From: Flavobacterium sp. TAB 87
GTDB lineage: Bacteria; Bacteroidota; Bacteroidia; Flavobacteriales; Flavobacteriaceae
Direction of reading: 5' to 3'
DNA length: 64,000 nt
Assembly: GCF_001529295.1 (NCBI RefSeq)
Contig: NZ_LLWK01000036.1
Span: 124,001 to 188,000, forward strand
Position 1 is the stretch's first letter. Each line of letters begins with the position of its first letter. The translations under genes and the position numbers were made by a program. Positions 25,446 to 35,040 of this stretch are shown here, piece by piece. The notes below the pieces were generated by a model. That model did no database searches, was not told the DNA's origin, and was given only the letters and a program-made list of their open reading frames with translations.

Positions 25446-26279
25446 ATGAAAAAAGTAATAACAGCTCTATCGGTACTTATGGTTTTGAGTTCATGTGTTT
25501 CTAAAAAGAAGTACACGGATTTAGAATCTAAAAACAAAGAAACTCAAGATTTATTAAACAGTGCTACTGTAAAATTAAATACTTGTCTAGAAGAGAGAGC
25601 AGCATATGCTGCAACAGCAGCTAGTTTGAAAGATCAAAATAAAGATTTAATCAGCAGCTCAAAAGATTTAACAATGTTAACCTCGAAAGGAGCTCAAAAT
25701 CTTGAAAAATCTTTAGAAAGTTTAAAAGAAAAAGATTTAAGAATCACTAGACTTCAAGACGCGTTAACTAAAAAAGACAGTGTTACGTTGGCTTTAGTAA
25801 CTAGTTTGAAAAGCGTAGTAGGTATCAATGATCCAGATATTGAAATTAATGTTGAAAAAGGAGTAGTTTTCATCTCAATCGCTGATAAATTATTATTTAA
25901 AAGTGGTAAATATGAAGTTACTGATAAAGCAAAATCTGTTTTAGCAAAAGTAGCAAAAGTAGTTAACGACAAACCTGATTTTGAATGTATGGTTGAAGGT
26001 CACACTGATGACGTACCATTTAGAAGTAACGGAGTTTTATTGGACAACTGGGATTTAAGTGTTAAACGTTCTACCTCTATTGTTAGAGTTTTAACGAATG
26101 AATTGGGAGTTAATCCAGCGAAATTAATTGCTGCAGGAAGAAGTTCATACGTTCCTTTGGTAGCTAACGATTCTGCAGAAAATAAAGCGCGTAACAGAAG
26201 AACTCGTATTGTTGTGATGCCTAAAATTGATCAATTCTACGAAATGATTGAAAAAGAAATGAAAAACCAATCAAAATAA
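25446..26279 (+). CDS. OmpA-family peptidoglycan-binding lipoprotein
   Basis: A 277-residue envelope protein. A type II signal peptide ends at the lipobox VLSSC (Cys17), followed by a coiled-coil-like region rich in K, E, L and S (about residues 20-115). The C-terminal OmpA domain (VFISIADKLLFKSGKYEV, EGHTDDVPF, DNWDLSVKRSTSIVRVL, NRRTRIVVMP) carries the D and R residues that hold diaminopimelate. It anchors the outer membrane to the wall. A perfect palindromic terminator follows. Confidence 0.9.
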   Translation: MKKVITALSVLMVLSSCVSKKKYTDLESKNKETQDLLNSATVKLNTCLEERAAYAATAASLKDQNKDLISSSKDLTMLTSKGAQNLEKSLESLKEKDLRITRLQDALTKKDSVTLALVTSLKSVVGINDPDIEINVEKGVVFISIADKLLFKSGKYEVTDKAKSVLAKVAKVVNDKPDFECMVEGHTDDVPFRSNGVLLDNWDLSVKRSTSIVRVLTNELGVNPAKLIAAGRSSYVPLVANDSAENKARNRRTRIVVMPKIDQFYEMIEKEMKNQSK

Positions 26280-26304
26280 AAGATTATTTTTTATAGGATT
26301 ATAG

Positions 26305-26336
26305 AAAAAAAGCAGGTCAATTGACCTGCTTTTTTT
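26305..26336. terminator. Bidirectional terminator between OmpA and Sua5-family genes
   Basis: A perfect 32-base palindrome: A7 followed by a GCAGGTCAA arm, its mirror image, then T7. It lies 25 bases after the OmpA stop and 48 bases before the stop of the convergent Sua5-like gene, so it can end transcripts from both sides. Confidence 0.88.
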
Positions 26337-26384
26337 ATGCTTATTATTTTAATTGTTGACTCAAATCAATTAGATTTAATTTTT

Positions 26385-27005
26385 TTATAAGATATCGATA
26401 CTCCCTTTACCTTCCCTTATAATAACAGGCTCATTTTCTGATAAATCGATAATTGTCGAAGCCACGTTATCTCCATACCCACCATCGATTACCAAATCTA
26501 CTATACTTTGCCATTTTTCAAATATTAATTCTGGATCAGTGGTATATTCGATTACATCGTCTTCATCACGAATAGAAGTGGAAACAATTGGATTACCTAA
26601 CAATTTTACGATTTGTAACACAATTGCGTTATCGGGCACACGAATACCAACGGTTGTCTTCTTTTTAAACTCTTTCGGCAAATTATTATTTCCTGGCAAA
26701 ATAAACGTGTAAGGCCCAGGCAACGCTCTTTTAAGAATTTTAAAAGTAGACGTATCAATTTGTCTTACATAATCTGAGAGATTACTTAAATCGTGACAAA
26801 TAAATGAAAACTTAGCCTTATCAAGTTTTACTCCCTTTATTCTAGCAATTTTTTCTAAAGCTCGTGAGTTTGTAATATCACAACCCAAACCGTAAACGGT
26901 ATCTGTAGGGTAAATTACCAAACCTCCGTTTTTTAAAACCTTCACTACTTTTTCAATTGCAGCTTCACTGGGTTTGTCTGGGTATATTTTTATAAATTCT
27001 GCCAT
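26385..27005 (-). CDS. Sua5/YciO/YrdC-family protein
   Basis: A 206-residue YrdC-like protein: IYPTDTVYGLGCDITNSRA, then FICHDLSNLS, LPGPYTFILPG, TVGIRVPDN and GNPIVSTSIRDEDD. These build the threonylcarbamoyl-AMP synthase fold. Length and sequence put it near the YciO type (about 206) rather than TsaC or Sua5 with its extra domain, so it may or may not make t6A; a TsaE gene lies at 55590. Confidence 0.85.
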   Translation of the reverse strand: MAEFIKIYPDKPSEAAIEKVVKVLKNGGLVIYPTDTVYGLGCDITNSRALEKIARIKGVKLDKAKFSFICHDLSNLSDYVRQIDTSTFKILKRALPGPYTFILPGNNNLPKEFKKKTTVGIRVPDNAIVLQIVKLLGNPIVSTSIRDEDDVIEYTTDPELIFEKWQSIVDLVIDGGYGDNVASTIIDLSENEPVIIREGKGSIDIL

Positions 27006-27147
27006 TGTATTTTTATATAACGTATTAAATATTAAACTAAAGTTACTCTTTTCAATCCAAACTGTTTACATGTTTAAGAGAATATTGCAACAATTGTTAA
27101 AATAATTGGAAGATTGGAAACTTTATATGATTTTACATAGCTATTTG

Positions 27148-29481
27148 TTAGCCAATTACATCTAATTTTGCAAAACGCAGCAGAAGCTTTTTAATTCCTC
27201 CTACTTCAAATTTAATTTCTGCTTTCTTGTCTGCTCCCACTCCTTCAATATTTATAATTTCACCTTTTCCAAATCGTTCGTGCATCACTATATTTCCAGA
27301 AAGTAATTTACTGTCAAATAAATTGGGGTTCGCCGAAGCAGCACCACTTGAAACTGGTTTCAATTTGCGAATATTAATTTCTGATTTAGGATCACTATCG
27401 GAAAACGTTTTTGGTGGAGTGCCTCCAACAGGTTTCATCGATCTAAATTTTGACTTGTCAACATCACCAAAAATATCTTTATCGATCATTGGTTTAAAGC
27501 GATAATTACTTTCAGAAGGGGTTAAATATTCTAAATATTGTCCGTCAATCTCTTCAATAAAACGCGAAGGTTCACTGTCTGTCAATTTTCCCCATCGGTA
27601 ACGCCATTGTGCATACGTTAAATAGGCCTGATATTCTGCCCTGGTCAAAGCAACGTAAAACAAGCGACGCTCTTCTTCTAATTCGCTTCGGGTGCTCATG
27701 CTCATTGCACTCGGGAACAAATCTTCTTCCATTCCCACCACAAAAACCTGCGGAAATTCTAATCCTTTTGCCAAGTGAATGGTCATCAGCGCCACTCGAT
27801 CTTCATCTGAAGTATCTTTGTCTAAATCGGTTGCTAAGGCTACATCTTCCATAAATTCGGCCAACGCACCACGCGCACCATCAATTTCCTTTTGACCTTC
27901 GGTAAAATCTTTAATACCGTTTAGTAATTCTTCTATATTTTGGATTTTTGCCATTCCTTCAGGCGTGGCATCTTTTTTTAATTCTTGAACTAATCCTGTT
28001 TTTTTAGCAACATGATCCGTGATATAAAAAGCATCTTGATTTTCGTTAATTACCTGAAAACTCTGAATCATCGTTACAAAATCATTCAATTTATTTTTGG
28101 TACCAGAATTTAATTTTAAATCGATTTTATCAATATTCTGCATTACTTCCCAAATCGATCTTTTGTAATGATTGGCGGCAATTGTTAACTTTTCGACAGT
28201 TGTATCTCCAATTCCACGAGCGGGATAATTAATAACACGAATTAATGCTTCTTCATCTTTTGGGTTAATCACCAAACGCAAATAGCACAAAACATCTTTG
28301 ATTTCCTTTCTTTGATAAAAAGACAAACCACCATAAATCCGGTACGGAATATCGCGTTTGCGCAGCGCATCTTCCATTGCGCGAGATTGTGCATTGGTTC
28401 GGTATAAAATCGCAAAAGCACCATTAGGCAGTTGATTTTGCATTTTTTGTTCGAAAATGGTACTTGCCACAAAACGACCTTCTTCGGCATCGGTCAAACT
28501 GCGGTGCACTTTAATTTTGGGTCCAAAATCATTGGCTGTCCAAACAATTTTATCCAGTTTGGTTTTATTCTTTTCTATGATTGTATTAGCTGCTTCAACG
28601 ATATTTTTTGTTGAACGATAATTTTGCTCTAATCGAAACATTTTTACACCTTCATAATCTTTCTGAAAGTTTAAAATATTATTAATGTTTGCCCCACGAA
28701 ATGCATAAATACTTTGTGCATCGTCTCCTACCACGCAAATGTTCTGAAATTTGTCCGATAAGGCTCTAACAATTAAATATTGAGAGTGATTGGTATCTTG
28801 GTACTCATCGACCAAAATATAGCGAAAACGATTTTGATATTTGGCCAGAACTTCAGGAAACAAATTCAGTAATTCATTTGTTTTTAAAAGTAAATCGTCA
28901 AAATCCATTGCACCTGCTTTAAAACAACGATTTACGTATTCCTGGTAAATTTCACCCATTCGTGGCTTTTTCGCCATGGCATCAGCTTCCTGCAACTCTG
29001 GATTATTAAAATAAGCTTTAACGGTAATTAAACTGTTTTTATAACTCGAAATTTTGCTCAAAACTTGTTTGGGCTTATACACATCTCGATCCAACTGCAT
29101 TTCTTTAATTATAGAAGAAAGTAAGCGCGCAGAATCTTGTGAATCGTAAATAGTAAAATTGGAAGGATAACCTAACAAATCGGCTTCAGAACGCAAAATT
29201 CTAGCAAAAACAGAGTGAAAAGTACCCATCCAAAGGTTTTTAGCTTCGGCTGCACCCACAATACTCGAAATACGCTGCTTCATTTCGCGAGCTGCTTTAT
29301 TGGTAAATGTGAGCGATAAGATACTAAAAGCATCTACTCCCAAACTCATTAAATACGCAATACGAATGGTTAAAACCCTTGTTTTCCCTGAACCGGCACC
29401 CGCAATAATAATCATTGGTCCGTCTTTTTGTAAAACAGGTTCGCGTTGTGCTTCGTTAAGTTGATCTATATATTTTTGCAT
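27148..29481 (-). CDS. UvrD/PcrA-type SF1A DNA helicase
   Basis: A 777-residue UvrD/Rep helicase: N-terminal LNEAQREPV, Walker A AGAGSGKT (27-34), TFTNKAAREMKQRI (motif Ia), LVDEYQDTN (motif II), QNYRST, and LMTIHLAKGLEFPQVFVVGMEEDLFPS. A C-terminal Tudor-like segment (GNIVMHERFGKGEI..EIKFEVGGIKKLLL) is typical of PcrA/UvrD and contacts RNA polymerase. It works in nucleotide excision and mismatch repair and in removing RecA. A TATTTTTG -7-like box lies upstream at 29500-29507. Confidence 0.93.
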   Translation of the reverse strand: MQKYIDQLNEAQREPVLQKDGPMIIIAGAGSGKTRVLTIRIAYLMSLGVDAFSILSLTFTNKAAREMKQRISSIVGAAEAKNLWMGTFHSVFARILRSEADLLGYPSNFTIYDSQDSARLLSSIIKEMQLDRDVYKPKQVLSKISSYKNSLITVKAYFNNPELQEADAMAKKPRMGEIYQEYVNRCFKAGAMDFDDLLLKTNELLNLFPEVLAKYQNRFRYILVDEYQDTNHSQYLIVRALSDKFQNICVVGDDAQSIYAFRGANINNILNFQKDYEGVKMFRLEQNYRSTKNIVEAANTIIEKNKTKLDKIVWTANDFGPKIKVHRSLTDAEEGRFVASTIFEQKMQNQLPNGAFAILYRTNAQSRAMEDALRKRDIPYRIYGGLSFYQRKEIKDVLCYLRLVINPKDEEALIRVINYPARGIGDTTVEKLTIAANHYKRSIWEVMQNIDKIDLKLNSGTKNKLNDFVTMIQSFQVINENQDAFYITDHVAKKTGLVQELKKDATPEGMAKIQNIEELLNGIKDFTEGQKEIDGARGALAEFMEDVALATDLDKDTSDEDRVALMTIHLAKGLEFPQVFVVGMEEDLFPSAMSMSTRSELEEERRLFYVALTRAEYQAYLTYAQWRYRWGKLTDSEPSRFIEEIDGQYLEYLTPSESNYRFKPMIDKDIFGDVDKSKFRSMKPVGGTPPKTFSDSDPKSEINIRKLKPVSSGAASANPNLFDSKLLSGNIVMHERFGKGEIINIEGVGADKKAEIKFEVGGIKKLLLRFAKLDVIG

Positions 29482-29572
29482 GAAAAATTTCTATTTATGC
29501 AAAAATAAGAATTAAAAACTTGATTTTAAATGAAACTAAAAAAGAGGCTGCTTTTTAAAAGAATAGTAGTGT

Positions 29573-30343
29573 CTAGGCGTAAAAAACATCATAGGCAAAT
29601 CGTAAAAGTGTGCCTATAACTACTACCAAAAAGAACACTCTAATAAAACTATTTCCTTTATTAATTGCCAACTTTGCACCTAGCCAACCGCCTAAAGCAT
29701 TGCAAGCAGCCATTGGTAAAGCAATACTCCAGATAATTTTTCCTTTGAGCGTAAACAAAACAATCGATCCAAAATTAGTGGCTAAATTGACCATTTTTGC
29801 ATTTGCCGAAGCATGTAAAAAATCAAATCCCAATAACGCAATAAAAGCTACGACAAAAAAACTGCCTGTTCCTGGACCTATAAAACCATCGTAAAAGCCA
29901 ACTACTACACTAATTACAATTGCATATACCATTTGTTCTTTTGCCGAATGTGTTTTCGCTATGTGCTGACCAAAAATTTTTTTTTTGGCATACGTATAGA
30001 CCGCCAAAATGGACAGAACAACCAAAAGTAAAGGTTTCATAAATGAATTGCTTACATAAGTCAATAAGGTAGACCCTAAAAAAGCAGAAGGTATTGCCAA
30101 AGCCATCATTATAAAAAGTAAACGCCAATTCATATCTACTTTTTTGAGATATTGATAAGCAGCAAAGGAAGTTCCAGAAAACGCAGGTATTTTAAGCGTT
30201 CCAACAACTGTAGAAACTGCTAGAGTTGGCAATAATATTAATCCCATTGGGGTTTGAATTAATCCGCCGCCGCCTACAATTGCATCGATAAAACCAGCGG
30301 CAAACGCAGCTAAACAAAGTAAAACAATAACGTAGGTTTCCAT
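29573..30343 (-). CDS. TSUP/TauE-SafE family membrane transporter
   Basis: A 256-residue protein with about eight hydrophobic segments. The duplicated TSUP motifs are visible: AAFAAGFIDAIVGGGGLIQTPMGLIL in the first half and GFYDGFIGPGTGSFFVVAFI in the second. The family exports sulfite, sulfonates or related anions; substrate not known here. It is divergent from the following plus-strand gene, and I see -33/-7 pairs on both strands in the space between them. Confidence 0.88.
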   Translation of the reverse strand: METYVIVLLCLAAFAAGFIDAIVGGGGLIQTPMGLILLPTLAVSTVVGTLKIPAFSGTSFAAYQYLKKVDMNWRLLFIMMALAIPSAFLGSTLLTYVSNSFMKPLLLVVLSILAVYTYAKKKIFGQHIAKTHSAKEQMVYAIVISVVVGFYDGFIGPGTGSFFVVAFIALLGFDFLHASANAKMVNLATNFGSIVLFTLKGKIIWSIALPMAACNALGGWLGAKLAINKGNSFIRVFFLVVVIGTLLRFAYDVFYA

Positions 30344-30380
30344 TGCAAATAATTTAAGAAATCACAAGTCGATTACCTCA

Positions 30381-30411
30381 CAAAAGTAATTTATCATGGA
30401 GTACAATGCAA
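30381..30411 (-). promoter_or_regulatory. Promoter of the TSUP gene
   Basis: On the minus strand TTG (30411-30409), a 20-base spacer and TACTTTTG (30388-30381) match the Bacteroidota consensus TTG-N17-23-TANNTTTG. The box ends 37 bases before the TSUP start. Confidence 0.6.
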
Positions 30412-30416
30412 TAATC

Positions 30417-30449
30417 TTTGCTTCATTCGCATTAAAAAGTATATTTTTG
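30417..30449 (+). promoter_or_regulatory. Promoter of the 30467 gene
   Basis: TTTG (30417-30420), a 21-base spacer and TATTTTTG (30442-30449) match the consensus. The -7 box ends 17 bases before the ATG at 30467. With the TSUP promoter it forms a back-to-back pair inside 123 bases. Confidence 0.65.
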
Positions 30450-30466
30450 TTGAAAATTTACATTCA

Positions 30467-30988
30467 ATGGACATTCCAAAAATTATTGAGCTTCTAAGTT
30501 ATACCATCCCTGCTATTGTTACTGGCGTTGTGGCCTATTCGTTTTTTCAATTGCAAGTTAAAAATGAAAATAAAAAAAGTCGAATGTTGCTATTGGATAA
30601 GACCAAAGATCAAGGATTACCTATTCGTTTGCAAGCGTACGAACGCATGACTTTATTTTTGGAGCGCATTAATTTAAATAAACTATTAATTCGAGTTGGG
30701 CCAATTTCTCCCAATAAAAATGATTACGAAAATTACATTATTGATCATATTGAGCAAGAATTTGAACACAATCTGACTCAGCAAATTTATATGACCGACG
30801 AGTGTTGGACCATTATCACAACAGCAAAGAATGCAACAATTCAAATAATTCGTAAAACTGCTATGAGTAGCCAAGTTGATTCTGCTGCTAAATTAAGAGA
30901 AGTTATTTTGAATGATTTACTAGAAAAACAGTCTCCCAGTAACGCTGCATTAGCATATATTAAAAATGAAGTTGCAGAGATTTTATAA
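30467..30988 (+). CDS. Conserved hypothetical protein with one N-terminal membrane segment (possibly DUF7935)
   Basis: A 173-residue protein with a membrane segment near residues 10-30 (YTIPAIVTGVVAYSFFQ) and a long, helical, charged cytosolic part (LPIRLQAYERMTLFLERIN, EQEFEHNLTQQIYMTDECW). I recall a Flavobacteriaceae family of this shape, possibly DUF7935, with no known function. No motif indicating catalysis was seen. Confidence 0.65.
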   Translation: MDIPKIIELLSYTIPAIVTGVVAYSFFQLQVKNENKKSRMLLLDKTKDQGLPIRLQAYERMTLFLERINLNKLLIRVGPISPNKNDYENYIIDHIEQEFEHNLTQQIYMTDECWTIITTAKNATIQIIRKTAMSSQVDSAAKLREVILNDLLEKQSPSNAALAYIKNEVAEIL

Positions 30989-30995
30989 TTTCAAT

Positions 30996-31037
30996 AAGAT
31001 TTCCAATATAATTTCAAATAATCACATTGGAAATCTT
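30996..31037. terminator. Hairpin between convergent 30467 gene and patatin gene
   Basis: The arms AAGATTTCCAAT (30996-31007) and ATTGGAAATCTT (31026-31037) pair perfectly over 12 bases around an 18-base loop, in the gap between two convergent genes. Confidence 0.65.
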
Positions 31038-31047
31038 TGATTACTTA

Positions 31048-31953
31048 CTAAACTTGCCTGTGATCACTCATTAACTCGCTTTTATTTTGAGCGTATTCAA
31101 ATCCATCGTCCCACCACTTTTTCATTTCAATTTTATTAAAAATAAGTGCATTATCTGTCAATTTTGTAGGCGTGTAATATAGATTTAGTTTTACATTTCT
31201 GTTATTCGCCATCAATTTACCAATGGTAATATCATGACGTTCTACTTGATCTAAAGCTATTCTAAACATATCAATCATTAGCGAAAACGGGTTCTTACCA
31301 ATAACGGCTTTGCTTGTATTCACCTCTGTTTCTAAAATCACAACATCAATTTCAGTTGCACCGCGATTAATGGCTTCCCGAATAGGAACCAAACTCGAAA
31401 AACCACCGTCACCATATTCACACTTGTCTTTGGTCACCAAACTCATGAACGGAATATAGTTACTCGAAATCCATATCCATTCACAAAATTCTTGATAATT
31501 GCAATTCTTGATCGATTTGTATTCGGGTTCGTTCTTTGTGAGGTTTGTCACAGTAATTACAACATCCGTTTTCGCCGCTTTTAAAGTGTTAAATTCAGAA
31601 ATAGTAAAATTGGATTGTATGTATAAAAAAAGGCGATGACTTTCGCCAAAAGTCCGTTTCCCTTTGATAAACTGGCGTAATACATTAAAGTGGTTGATGG
31701 TTACAATGGGAATGTTATTTTTAATTTTTACTATAAATGGACTAATGTTAAAAATGGTTTTAGCATTGACATTGGTATAAATAGATTGAATTTTAGAAAT
31801 TTCACCCAAAGCCAAATGCGGCAATAATAAACTTCCCGTTGATGTACCTAGAAACAAATCGTATTGGTGTTTTTTTTCTTGAATTAAATATTGTGCAACA
31901 CCGCCTGCAAAAGCACCTTTACTACCACCGCCAGATATAACCAATGCCTTCAT
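31048..31953 (-). CDS. Patatin-like phospholipase
   Basis: A 301-residue patatin-family hydrolase. The oxyanion loop is GGGSKGAFAGG near residues 8-18, the nucleophile elbow is GTSTG in LFLGTSTGSLL, and the catalytic aspartate is in EYGDGGFSS (DGG motif). It lacks a signal peptide and so is probably cytosolic or membrane-associated, cleaving acyl esters of lipids. It stands alone between a convergent gene and the M1 peptidase gene. Confidence 0.88.
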   Translation of the reverse strand: MKALVISGGGSKGAFAGGVAQYLIQEKKHQYDLFLGTSTGSLLLPHLALGEISKIQSIYTNVNAKTIFNISPFIVKIKNNIPIVTINHFNVLRQFIKGKRTFGESHRLFLYIQSNFTISEFNTLKAAKTDVVITVTNLTKNEPEYKSIKNCNYQEFCEWIWISSNYIPFMSLVTKDKCEYGDGGFSSLVPIREAINRGATEIDVVILETEVNTSKAVIGKNPFSLMIDMFRIALDQVERHDITIGKLMANNRNVKLNLYYTPTKLTDNALIFNKIEMKKWWDDGFEYAQNKSELMSDHRQV

Positions 31954-32056
31954 ATATAAATTTTATTTTTTTTGGATAAAGATTGAGTTCAACTTATAAT
32001 TAATACTAAAAAATTACGAACTCATTAACTATGACTGAATGCTCGAACCTTACTAA

Positions 32057-34120
32057 TCATTCCTTTAATAGGCGCTCCAATTGAAACTGTTCTTCGGGGT
32101 TCAAATTAGTTAAAATTCGTTCAAATGAAACACGCTTGTCTTTATTTTTTAGTAATTTTCGAATAGACTCTCTACCGAATTTCGAAAATTGCCACATGTG
32201 ATGAGTGGTTGCATTCACTAAGTTTATTAAAACTTCGTCAGTAATTATTTCGAAAGCAATAAGTTTTTCTAAAGCATTTTGTCGTGTAGTAGCTTCATAA
32301 TTGGTGGATGAGTATTCAATTAATTCCGTAATCAATGCAGAAGAATCTTCACTATAATCTTCGGTTGATAAAGCGAGAGACAACCACATTGTTCTCAAAT
32401 TAAAATCATTAAAACCAATCCAGGTTTTTGATTGATCTAAATAACGATGTCTTTCATTAGGAAAATTTCGCCATAAATACAATAATGCAATTTCTTGTGT
32501 TTGATAGGATTTGTCATTCAACAGCGTCTCATATTCCAGTCGAAAATCTTCAGAAATTATCGGTAAACTGGCTGCAACTACTTGTCTGACATAAACATTA
32601 TTGGTACGCAAAGCTTCCTTTATTAGTTGCTTTTTAGCTTCGTATTTTTCATTTTTTACTTGATTTACGATATACTCTTTTAACTTAAAGTAGACGTCTG
32701 ATTGTAGCAGTTTCGAAAATAGAACTTCTTTTTCTAAAAGTGGTTTACTCTTCATTTTTTCAACTTCAAGCAACTTTTTAATATTTATATTTTTTATAAG
32801 TAACTCATTGGCTTTGTGAGTATCAAAAGCTACTGATTCAAGCCATACTTTACTAAATTTTGTCGTATCAAAAGTAGAAACTTTCTTGATTTCATTAAAA
32901 AAATCAGTTGTCGTTACGCTCTGAAATGCATGTTTTTTGAGATAATTTTTTATTACTTTTTTAAATTTCTTATCTCCTAATTCTTGATGTATTACAAACA
33001 AAGCCCACGCTCCTTTTTCGTAAAAAGTAAGGGAACTTGCTTTAGCATTCAATACAGGAATAGAATCTGTTCGCGAAGCAAATTTTAATTGCTGCGCCGT
33101 TTCGTATAGTTTAAAGTAAAAGTAATCTGCACCGTATATCTCTTTTTCGGCCAACAAAGCAAAATAGGTTGCAAAACCTTCTTGTAACCAATGCTGTTTG
33201 CTTTCGGTAGCGGTAATCATATTACCAAACCATTGATGCGCTAATTCATGTGCATTCACGTTAGAATAGGGTCTATCTACGACTCCAACGCTATCAACCA
33301 CATAGCTTGTCGAAAATAAAGTAGCGGTAGTGTTTTCCATACCGGCATATAAAAACTCACGAACGGGAACTTGCCTGTAGATTTCCCATGGATACTTTAC
33401 TCCAATCTCTTTTTCTAAAAAATCAAAAATTAGTTTAGAGTTCCGATAGGTTGGTTCAATCTTAGAGGCATCTTTTGGTTCAATATAATATTCTAAAGAA
33501 ATCTTACTTTTAGAAACTAATTGCTTTTTTTCAAAATTTCCAATTGCTAACATCAATAAATAAGAGCTCATTGGTTCTTTCATTTGGTATTCCCAAACTA
33601 TTTGATCTTTTGAAGTCCTTTTACTTTTTAAAACTCCATTCGAAATAACGTCGTACTTGTTATCGAAAGAAATAGCCAAATTAAAGGTCAATTTTTCGTT
33701 TACATCATCAAAACTTGGAAACCAATTGCTAGTATATTTTCCTTGTCCCTGCGTCCAAATTTGCAAGTTATTTGCTGCTTTACTTCCGACAAAATACAAT
33801 GCTTTTTTAGGATGTGCTTGGTAATAAAACTCAATACTATTTTTACCTTTCTGAAAGGGAGCTATTAGCAGCAGCTGCTTCTCATTAACATCAAATCGGA
33901 TTAAGTTTCCATTTAGTTTAACCTGAGAAAAAATCATTTGCTGCGCATCAATTTTAACAGTATCCACCGGTTTTAGAACATCAAAAATATATTCTACTGT
34001 TCCTGAAATCATTTTTTGATCAGAATTAATCGTCAATCTCGCATCTACAGTCTTAAAATGTACAAATTGAGTTTGTTGCGCAAAGCTAAAAAAAGTAAAA
34101 AATAGCAGGATATATTTCAT
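32057..34120 (-). CDS. M1-family aminopeptidase, exported
   Basis: A 687-residue gluzincin. A signal peptide (MKYILLFFTFFSFAQQ) precedes the N-terminal M1 beta domain. The aminopeptidase motif is YAGMENTTATLF, followed by the zinc site HELAHQWFGN and the downstream E in WLQEGFATYFA. The C-terminal part is helical. No T9SS C-terminal domain is evident, so it is probably periplasmic. It removes N-terminal residues from peptides. A TAACTTTG -7-like box lies 25 bases upstream on the minus strand (34153-34146). Confidence 0.92.
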   Translation of the reverse strand: MKYILLFFTFFSFAQQTQFVHFKTVDARLTINSDQKMISGTVEYIFDVLKPVDTVKIDAQQMIFSQVKLNGNLIRFDVNEKQLLLIAPFQKGKNSIEFYYQAHPKKALYFVGSKAANNLQIWTQGQGKYTSNWFPSFDDVNEKLTFNLAISFDNKYDVISNGVLKSKRTSKDQIVWEYQMKEPMSSYLLMLAIGNFEKKQLVSKSKISLEYYIEPKDASKIEPTYRNSKLIFDFLEKEIGVKYPWEIYRQVPVREFLYAGMENTTATLFSTSYVVDSVGVVDRPYSNVNAHELAHQWFGNMITATESKQHWLQEGFATYFALLAEKEIYGADYFYFKLYETAQQLKFASRTDSIPVLNAKASSLTFYEKGAWALFVIHQELGDKKFKKVIKNYLKKHAFQSVTTTDFFNEIKKVSTFDTTKFSKVWLESVAFDTHKANELLIKNINIKKLLEVEKMKSKPLLEKEVLFSKLLQSDVYFKLKEYIVNQVKNEKYEAKKQLIKEALRTNNVYVRQVVAASLPIISEDFRLEYETLLNDKSYQTQEIALLYLWRNFPNERHRYLDQSKTWIGFNDFNLRTMWLSLALSTEDYSEDSSALITELIEYSSTNYEATTRQNALEKLIAFEIITDEVLINLVNATTHHMWQFSKFGRESIRKLLKNKDKRVSFERILTNLNPEEQFQLERLLKE

Positions 34121-34213
34121 TTCAAAAAAATAAAAACTAGAGTTCCAAAGTTACATGAATTAGGACAAGAACCGAAGTTAATTTGTAAGTTTACATTTTA
34201 AAAATCAATAAAA

Positions 34214-34948
34214 TTGAAGAAAAAAGCCCTTTTTAATTGGAGTAGCGGAAAGGATTCGGCGTTTGCTTTGTGCAAAATAATGCAAGACGATAAATTTGAA
34301 GTACAATGCCTGCTTACAAGTATTAGTGAACAGTTTCAACGCGTATCTATGCACGGCATTCGTGTAGAATTAGTACAAAAACAAGCAGAAAGTATTGGTT
34401 TACCTCTTGAAATAATGAGTATTCCAGAAATGCCGTCTATGGAAGTTTACGAAGAAGTATTAACAAAAACCCTCTTAAAACTAAAAGACGAGGGAGTTAC
34501 ACATTCTATTTTTGGTGATATTTTTTTAGAAGATTTGCGAAAATATCGTGAAGATCAATTGCACTTAGTTGGTTTTGAAGCCGTTTTTCCTTTGTGGAAG
34601 ATTCCGACCGAGGAATTAATTCAAGATTTTATTCAACTTGGATTTAAAACAATTGTCGTTTGCGTCAACGAAAAATTTCTAAATAAAAGTTTTGTCGGTC
34701 GAGTAATTGATCAACAATTTATAGATGATTTACCTGAAAACGTAGATGTTTGTGGCGAAAATGGCGAGTTTCATACGTTTACTTTTGATGGTCCAATTTT
34801 CGCAAAACCAGTTTCTTTTGAAATTGGAGAGATTGTATACCGAAAATATGAAAAACCAAAAACAGATTCTTCAGAAGAAGTCTGCGACACAAAAGACGAT
34901 ACCGTCTTTGATTATGGATTTTGGTATTGTGATTTAATTGAACAGTAG
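34214..34948 (+). CDS. Dph6-like ATP-dependent amidoligase (diphthine--ammonia ligase family)
   Basis: A 244-residue PP-loop protein: NWSSGKDSAFALCKIM at the N terminus binds ATP, and FGDIFLEDLRKYREDQL plus ENGEFHTFTFDGP match the Dph6/ATPBD4 family. Since bacteria lack diphthamide, the true substrate here is unknown. The start codon is TTG at 34214; no in-frame ATG precedes the ATP-binding motif. It is divergent from the M1 peptidase gene. Confidence 0.85.
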   Translation: MKKKALFNWSSGKDSAFALCKIMQDDKFEVQCLLTSISEQFQRVSMHGIRVELVQKQAESIGLPLEIMSIPEMPSMEVYEEVLTKTLLKLKDEGVTHSIFGDIFLEDLRKYREDQLHLVGFEAVFPLWKIPTEELIQDFIQLGFKTIVVCVNEKFLNKSFVGRVIDQQFIDDLPENVDVCGENGEFHTFTFDGPIFAKPVSFEIGEIVYRKYEKPKTDSSEEVCDTKDDTVFDYGFWYCDLIEQ

Positions 34949-35040
34949 TTATTACCTGTTTCAATCTCTTTTGAGTTAAGTGCATAAATCTCTCATTCCT
35001 AGAAATGAAAAACGTGAAATAATTTATAACGCCAAAAAAA

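Noticed and set aside
32057..34120. M1 peptidase as a T9SS cargo protein
   Set aside because: No C-terminal type A or B secretion domain is visible at its end.
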